Part shown: piece after piece, positions 6,030 to 8,664 of the stretch | How positions within the stretch are numbered: position 1 is the first letter of the stretch | Layout of the letters: every line of letters starts with the position of its first letter | Origin: Candidatus Woesearchaeota archaeon | GTDB taxonomy: Archaea > Nanobdellota > Nanobdellia > Woesearchaeales > JAFCFN01 | DNA length: 8,664 nucleotides | Direction of reading: 5' to 3' | Assembly (NCBI GenBank): GCA_017609245.1 | Contig: JAFCEI010000005.1 | Location: forward strand, 24,463 to 33,126 | The notes under the pieces: model-generated | Database searches by the model: none | What the model saw: the letters and a program-made list of their open reading frames with translations, nothing else | What the model was told of the DNA's origin: nothing | Position numbers and translations under genes: made by a program

Positions 6030-7124
6030 ATGAGGCAATTTTCAGCATTAGATTACCACTATCTGCTTAAGGAACTGCAGATATTGAAAAATGCAAGGAT
6101 GGATAAGATCTATTCTCCATCTAAAAAAGAGCTTCTTCTGCAGGTCTATGTTTCAGGCAAAGGAAAGAAACTATTAAAGATTGATGCTGGTAAAATATTC
6201 TATCTGACCGAATCTAAAAAACAGTATGGCGAACCATCTTCATTCTGTTTGTTCTTAAGAAAACATATCAGAAATGCAAGGATTAAAGAAATAAAACAGA
6301 TTGGTTTTGAAAGGATTGTTGAAATTGCTATTGAAACAAAAGAAAACAGATACTGCCTGATTTTAGAGATGTTTGACAAGGGCAACATAATTTTAACAGA
6401 TAATAAAAATATTATCATCAACTGCGCAGAACAGCAGAAATGGAAAGACAGGCAGATAAAAAAAGGAGAACTTTACAGGTATCCTAAGAAGAAATATAAT
6501 TTTCTGGAACTAAAACAAAAAGATTTGAAAGAATTGCTTAAAAAACCGCAAGAATTGGTAAAAGTACTCGCTACTGAGCTTGGCCTCGGAGGATTATATG
6601 CTGAAGAAGCATGTATGCTGGCAGGAATTGATAAGACAATAAAAGCAAACAAGCTGGCAGAAAAAGACATCAAAGCCATTTACAAAATCTTGACAAAACT
6701 TAAAAACAAAAAAATCGATGTGCAGACGATAAACAAGGATAAAGACATTACCCCTTTCCCCTTAAAACAGTATGAAGACCAGGATTCCAAAAAAGCAGAA
6801 TCCTTCAGTTCAGCTCTAGACTCACATTTCTCAAAACAGGCTGTGTCGCCAGCTGAAAAAGCAAAGCAAAAAGCGATCGAAAAGCAGCTGAAAATTATTG
6901 AAAACCAAAAAAAGCACATCAAACAGCTAGAAAAAGAAATAAAACAAAATCAAAGAAAATCAGAGCTGATCTATGAAAACTATCAGCTGATAAAAGATAT
7001 TCTAACTGAGATAAACAAGGCAAAAAAGAAATTCACGTGGCAGGAGATCAAAGACAGGCTGAAAGGGCATAAAACTGTCAAAGAAGTTAATGCTAAGGAT
7101 AAAAAAGTGATTATTGAAATTTAA
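6030..7124 (+). CDS. rqcH: RqcH / NFACT family protein (Rqc2/NEMF homologue) lacking the NFACT-R domain
   Basis: The RqcH family binds large ribosomal subunits carrying stalled nascent chains and helps add C-terminal tails. MRQFSALDYHYLLKEL is the classic N-terminus, so 6030 is chosen over the in-frame ATG at 6003, nine codons earlier inside the upstream gene. The NFACT-N domain covers about 1-190, with Asp8 and FCLFLRKHI (72-80). The usual DR motif in QxGxDR reads QIGFER here (Glu94-Arg95). A helical section follows, then a long charged coiled coil (about 275-335) and FTWQEIKDRL. The protein stops at 364 residues, whereas typical archaeal members are about 600 or more and continue into NFACT-R. 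No frameshifted remnant follows, because a convergent gene begins 5 bp away. It may be one half of a split system or a genuinely shortened protein. Confidence 0.88.
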   Translation: MRQFSALDYHYLLKELQILKNARMDKIYSPSKKELLLQVYVSGKGKKLLKIDAGKIFYLTESKKQYGEPSSFCLFLRKHIRNARIKEIKQIGFERIVEIAIETKENRYCLILEMFDKGNIILTDNKNIIINCAEQQKWKDRQIKKGELYRYPKKKYNFLELKQKDLKELLKKPQELVKVLATELGLGGLYAEEACMLAGIDKTIKANKLAEKDIKAIYKILTKLKNKKIDVQTINKDKDITPFPLKQYEDQDSKKAESFSSALDSHFSKQAVSPAEKAKQKAIEKQLKIIENQKKHIKQLEKEIKQNQRKSELIYENYQLIKDILTEINKAKKKFTWQEIKDRLKGHKTVKEVNAKDKKVIIEI

Positions 7125-7129
7125 AAATG

Positions 7130-8029
7130 TTAATCATTCAATAACTCATCTAAACTTACCTGATAACAACCCATCTTTCCTACTGCAATTCCTGCTGCTT
7201 TGTTTGCTAATTCTGCTGATTCAGTAACAGGATAACCTTTTGAATAAAAAAAAGCGAACGTGGCGATAACCGTATCTCCTGCCCCAGTAACATCAGTTAC
7301 TTCTCTAGCAACAGTTTCCAGCAAATGTATTGAATCGTCATTTTTTTTTATCAAGGCCATACCTTTGCTTCCCCTTGTTAAAAGGATATTGGAATTTAGA
7401 TCATCTCTTAGTTTTTTTGCTGCGTCTAAATCATCTTCAACATGAGATATGCTGGTGCATTCTTTAACATTTGGCAGAATAAAAAAAACATCAGAATACA
7501 AGAGAGCATTTTTAGGTTTAGGGTCCACAAAGATTGGTATGTTTTGGGTTTTTAAAAAAGACATTATATCTTGCGACATCATTCCCTTTGCATAATCAGA
7601 TATGATAATCGAGTCATATCGTGAGAATTTGGTTTTTATCTCATCAATATGGTGTGATTTCAGGTGATCCTCTAATTCATAATCAACCCGCAATAACTGC
7701 TGTGATGATGCAATATATCTTTCTTTTACAATAGTGGGCCTGTCTTTATCTGTTATCAGTTGGGAGTTGACATTGAATTCCTGTAATGATCTTCTCAATA
7801 TTTCCTTATTATAATCATCACCAACTATGCTGAATAAATCAGCATCAGCACCTAACCTGGCCAGATTGGCAGCAACATTGCCTGCCCCTCCTGGCTTGTA
7901 CTCTATATTTGTTACCAAAACAACAGGTATTGGAGCTTCTGGACTGATTCTTGAGACATCTCCATAAATATACTTATCAAGAATTGCATCGCCAATCACT
8001 GCAATCTTAGGCATTTTGTCTGAAATCAT
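7130..8029 (-). CDS. rfaE1: RfaE/HldA-type sugar kinase (D-glycero-beta-D-manno-heptose 7-phosphate kinase-like)
   Basis: A 299-residue PfkB/ribokinase-family enzyme. The family makes D-glycero-beta-D-manno-heptose 1,7-bisphosphate from the 7-phosphate on the way to NDP-heptose for surface glycans. VIGDAILDKYIYGDVSRISPE (from residue 11) is the signature N-terminus of the RfaE kinase domain, with PGGAGNVAANLARLG (46-60) as the first PfkB signature. DPKPKN (169-174) and DVTGAGD (246-252) follow, with Asp252 as catalytic base. There is no nucleotidyltransferase domain as in bifunctional HldE, so a separate partner would be needed. A TTTTAAA box 26 bp upstream supports the start at 8029; Met6 is a weaker alternative. 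It converges on rqcH with a 5-bp gap. Surface-sugar use is supported by the nearby decarboxylase gene; exact substrate is inferred. Confidence 0.85.
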   Translation of the reverse strand: MISDKMPKIAVIGDAILDKYIYGDVSRISPEAPIPVVLVTNIEYKPGGAGNVAANLARLGADADLFSIVGDDYNKEILRRSLQEFNVNSQLITDKDRPTIVKERYIASSQQLLRVDYELEDHLKSHHIDEIKTKFSRYDSIIISDYAKGMMSQDIMSFLKTQNIPIFVDPKPKNALLYSDVFFILPNVKECTSISHVEDDLDAAKKLRDDLNSNILLTRGSKGMALIKKNDDSIHLLETVAREVTDVTGAGDTVIATFAFFYSKGYPVTESAELANKAAGIAVGKMGCYQVSLDELLND

Positions 8030-8050
8030 ATTTTAACAAATTCGACAGAA

Positions 8051-8058
8051 GTTTAAAA
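8051..8058 (-). promoter_or_regulatory. TATA box of the RfaE-type kinase gene
   Basis: TTTTAAAC on the minus strand, centred 25-26 bp before the kinase ATG at 8029. It lies about 40 bases past the 3' end of the 5S rRNA gene on the same strand, so the kinase should have its own transcript rather than depend on 5S readthrough. Confidence 0.6.
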
Positions 8059-8081
8059 GATTTGTTGTTATGCAAATATTA

Positions 8082-8099
8082 GATTAAAGAATAATAAAG
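8082..8099 (-). terminator. T-rich tail after the 5S rRNA gene
   Basis: On the minus strand the bases right after the closing helix of 5S rRNA form a T-rich stretch (CTTTATTATTCTTTAATC). Archaeal RNA polymerase terminates at T-tracts without a hairpin, so this is a plausible 5S terminator, although the T runs are short and interrupted. Confidence 0.35.
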
Positions 8100-8210
8100 G
8101 TGACAGCTTACCGGATTTCCCGCGTAATGCAGTACACACCGGTACGGAAGAGTGCTTGACTTCTGTGTTCGAAATGGGAACAGGTAGGACCACTCCCCTA
8201 TGGCCGTCTG
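8100..8210 (-). rRNA. rrf: 5S ribosomal RNA
   Basis: On the minus strand the segment has the conserved 5S core: GGTCCTACCTGTTCCCAT, then CGAACACAGAAGTCAAGC and the GTACTGC loop E/helix IV region. Ends pair as helix I: GACGGC (8208-8203) with GCTGTC (8107-8102), including one G-U. The exact ends are uncertain by a few bases, because the helix is only about 6 bp as read here. The gene is about 110 nt, slightly short for 5S. No 16S, 23S or tRNA gene is in the window, so this 5S has its own promoter, the TATA element at 8230-8239, and is not part of a visible rRNA operon. Confidence 0.93.
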
Positions 8211-8229
8211 ATTATTTTGAATAGATAAT

Positions 8230-8239
8230 TATTTAAATA
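8230..8239. promoter_or_regulatory. Palindromic TATA element shared by 5S rRNA and the decarboxylase gene
   Basis: TATTTAAATA is its own reverse complement, so TTTAAATA is present on both strands (8232-8239 plus, 8230-8237 minus). The plus box is centred 25-26 bp before the ATG at 8261, and the minus box is centred 24-25 bp before the 5S 5' end near 8209. One TBP site therefore appears to serve divergent transcription of an rRNA and an mRNA. A GAGGT at 8253-8257 before the ATG could act as SD only if transcription begins further upstream. Confidence 0.6.
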
Positions 8240-8260
8240 GTTTTTGGTTTTTGAGGTTAT

Positions 8261-8664
8261 ATGAAAAAAATAGTTGTGACCAGGGGTGCTGGCTTTATTG
8301 GAAGTCACCTGTGTGAATACCTATTGGAAAAAGGACATTATATAATCTGTTTAGATAATCTATTTACAGGAGATAAGAACAACATACAGCATCTGATGGA
8401 CAATGAAAATTTTGAATTTATTGAACATGATATAATTGACCCATTCTTCGCTGACAAAAAAATAGACCAGATATATAATCTGGCATGCCCTGCCTCTCCA
8501 ATCCACTATCAGATCAATGCCATACGCACAATCAAGGCAAACACATTAGGCGTTATAAACATGCTGGGTTTAGCTAAACGGCACAAGGCCAGAATTTTAC
8601 AGGCTTCTACATCAGAAGTTTATGGTGATCCGCACCAGCATCCGCAAAAAGAATCATACAGGGG
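8261..8664 (+). CDS. UDP-glucuronate decarboxylase-like NAD-dependent epimerase/dehydratase, 3' end outside window
   Basis: The first 134 codons of an extended short-chain dehydrogenase; the frame is still open at the window edge. The closest match is UDP-glucuronic acid decarboxylase, which makes UDP-xylose for glycans. Diagnostic blocks are [58 protein letters not shown] and [14 protein letters not shown]. The dinucleotide loop normally reads TGGAGFIG, but here residue 8 is Arg (TRGAGFIG, codon AGG at 8282-8284), replacing the first Gly of GxxGxxG. Near the edge ESYR-G stands where ESYWG is usual, again AGG instead of a likely TGG. Each is a single-base change. The catalytic YxxxK lies beyond the window. 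The TATA element 26 bp upstream fits this start. Confidence 0.85.
   Translation, partial: MKKIVVTRGAGFIGSHLCEYLLEKGHYIICLDNLFTGDKNNIQHLMDNENFEFIEHDIIDPFFADKKIDQIYNLACPASPIHYQINAIRTIKANTLGVINMLGLAKRHKARILQASTSEVYGDPHQHPQKESYR

Overview
The window looks like a chromosomal segment of an archaeon, most likely a DPANN-type lineage such as Woesearchaeota or Pacearchaeota; the lineage is inferred from gene style. The evidence for archaea is a group II chaperonin (thermosome), a long archaeal FKBP-type prolyl isomerase, archaeal-type CMP kinase, an AK6/Fap7-type kinase, an RqcH (NFACT) protein, and TTTAAATA-type TATA boxes centred about 26 bp before start codons, which implies mostly leaderless transcripts. 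Base composition is AT-rich, genes are tightly packed, and there are no transposases, phage genes, CRISPR arrays or tRNA genes.

Layout. Bases 16-2555 hold four minus-strand genes, in transcription order: a GNAT-like acetyltransferase, a cytidylate kinase, a conserved gene of unknown function, and an FKBP isomerase. The TATA boxes for the kinase and FKBP sit on or beside the stop codon of the gene before. A further identical box at the left edge predicts another minus-strand gene just outside. Bases 2556-2683 form a divergent promoter region with a near-perfect palindrome and direct repeats. Rightward from there come an unrecognised 243-residue protein, the thermosome (with its own leader and ribosome binding site), a cysteine-rich lipoprotein overlapping the thermosome stop, an AK6/Fap7-like kinase, and an RqcH that ends before the usual C-terminal NFACT-R domain. 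Convergent to RqcH, 5 bp away, is an RfaE/HldA-type sugar kinase on the minus strand. A lone 5S rRNA gene (minus strand) follows, and a UDP-glucuronate decarboxylase-like gene (plus strand) runs off the right edge.

How the genes fit together. Two themes dominate. One is protein and ribosome homeostasis: FKBP, thermosome, AK6/Fap7-like ribosome-assembly kinase, RqcH for stalled-ribosome rescue, and 5S rRNA. The other is the cell surface: the RfaE-type heptose kinase, the nucleotide-sugar decarboxylase and the lipoprotein. The most notable points are a G-rich 42-nt repeat found once between genes and once in frame inside the AK6-like gene, an RqcH that lacks NFACT-R and has ER in place of the DR motif, a palindromic TATA element placed at the right distance for both the 5S gene and the decarboxylase gene, and Arg replacing the first dinucleotide-binding Gly in the decarboxylase.
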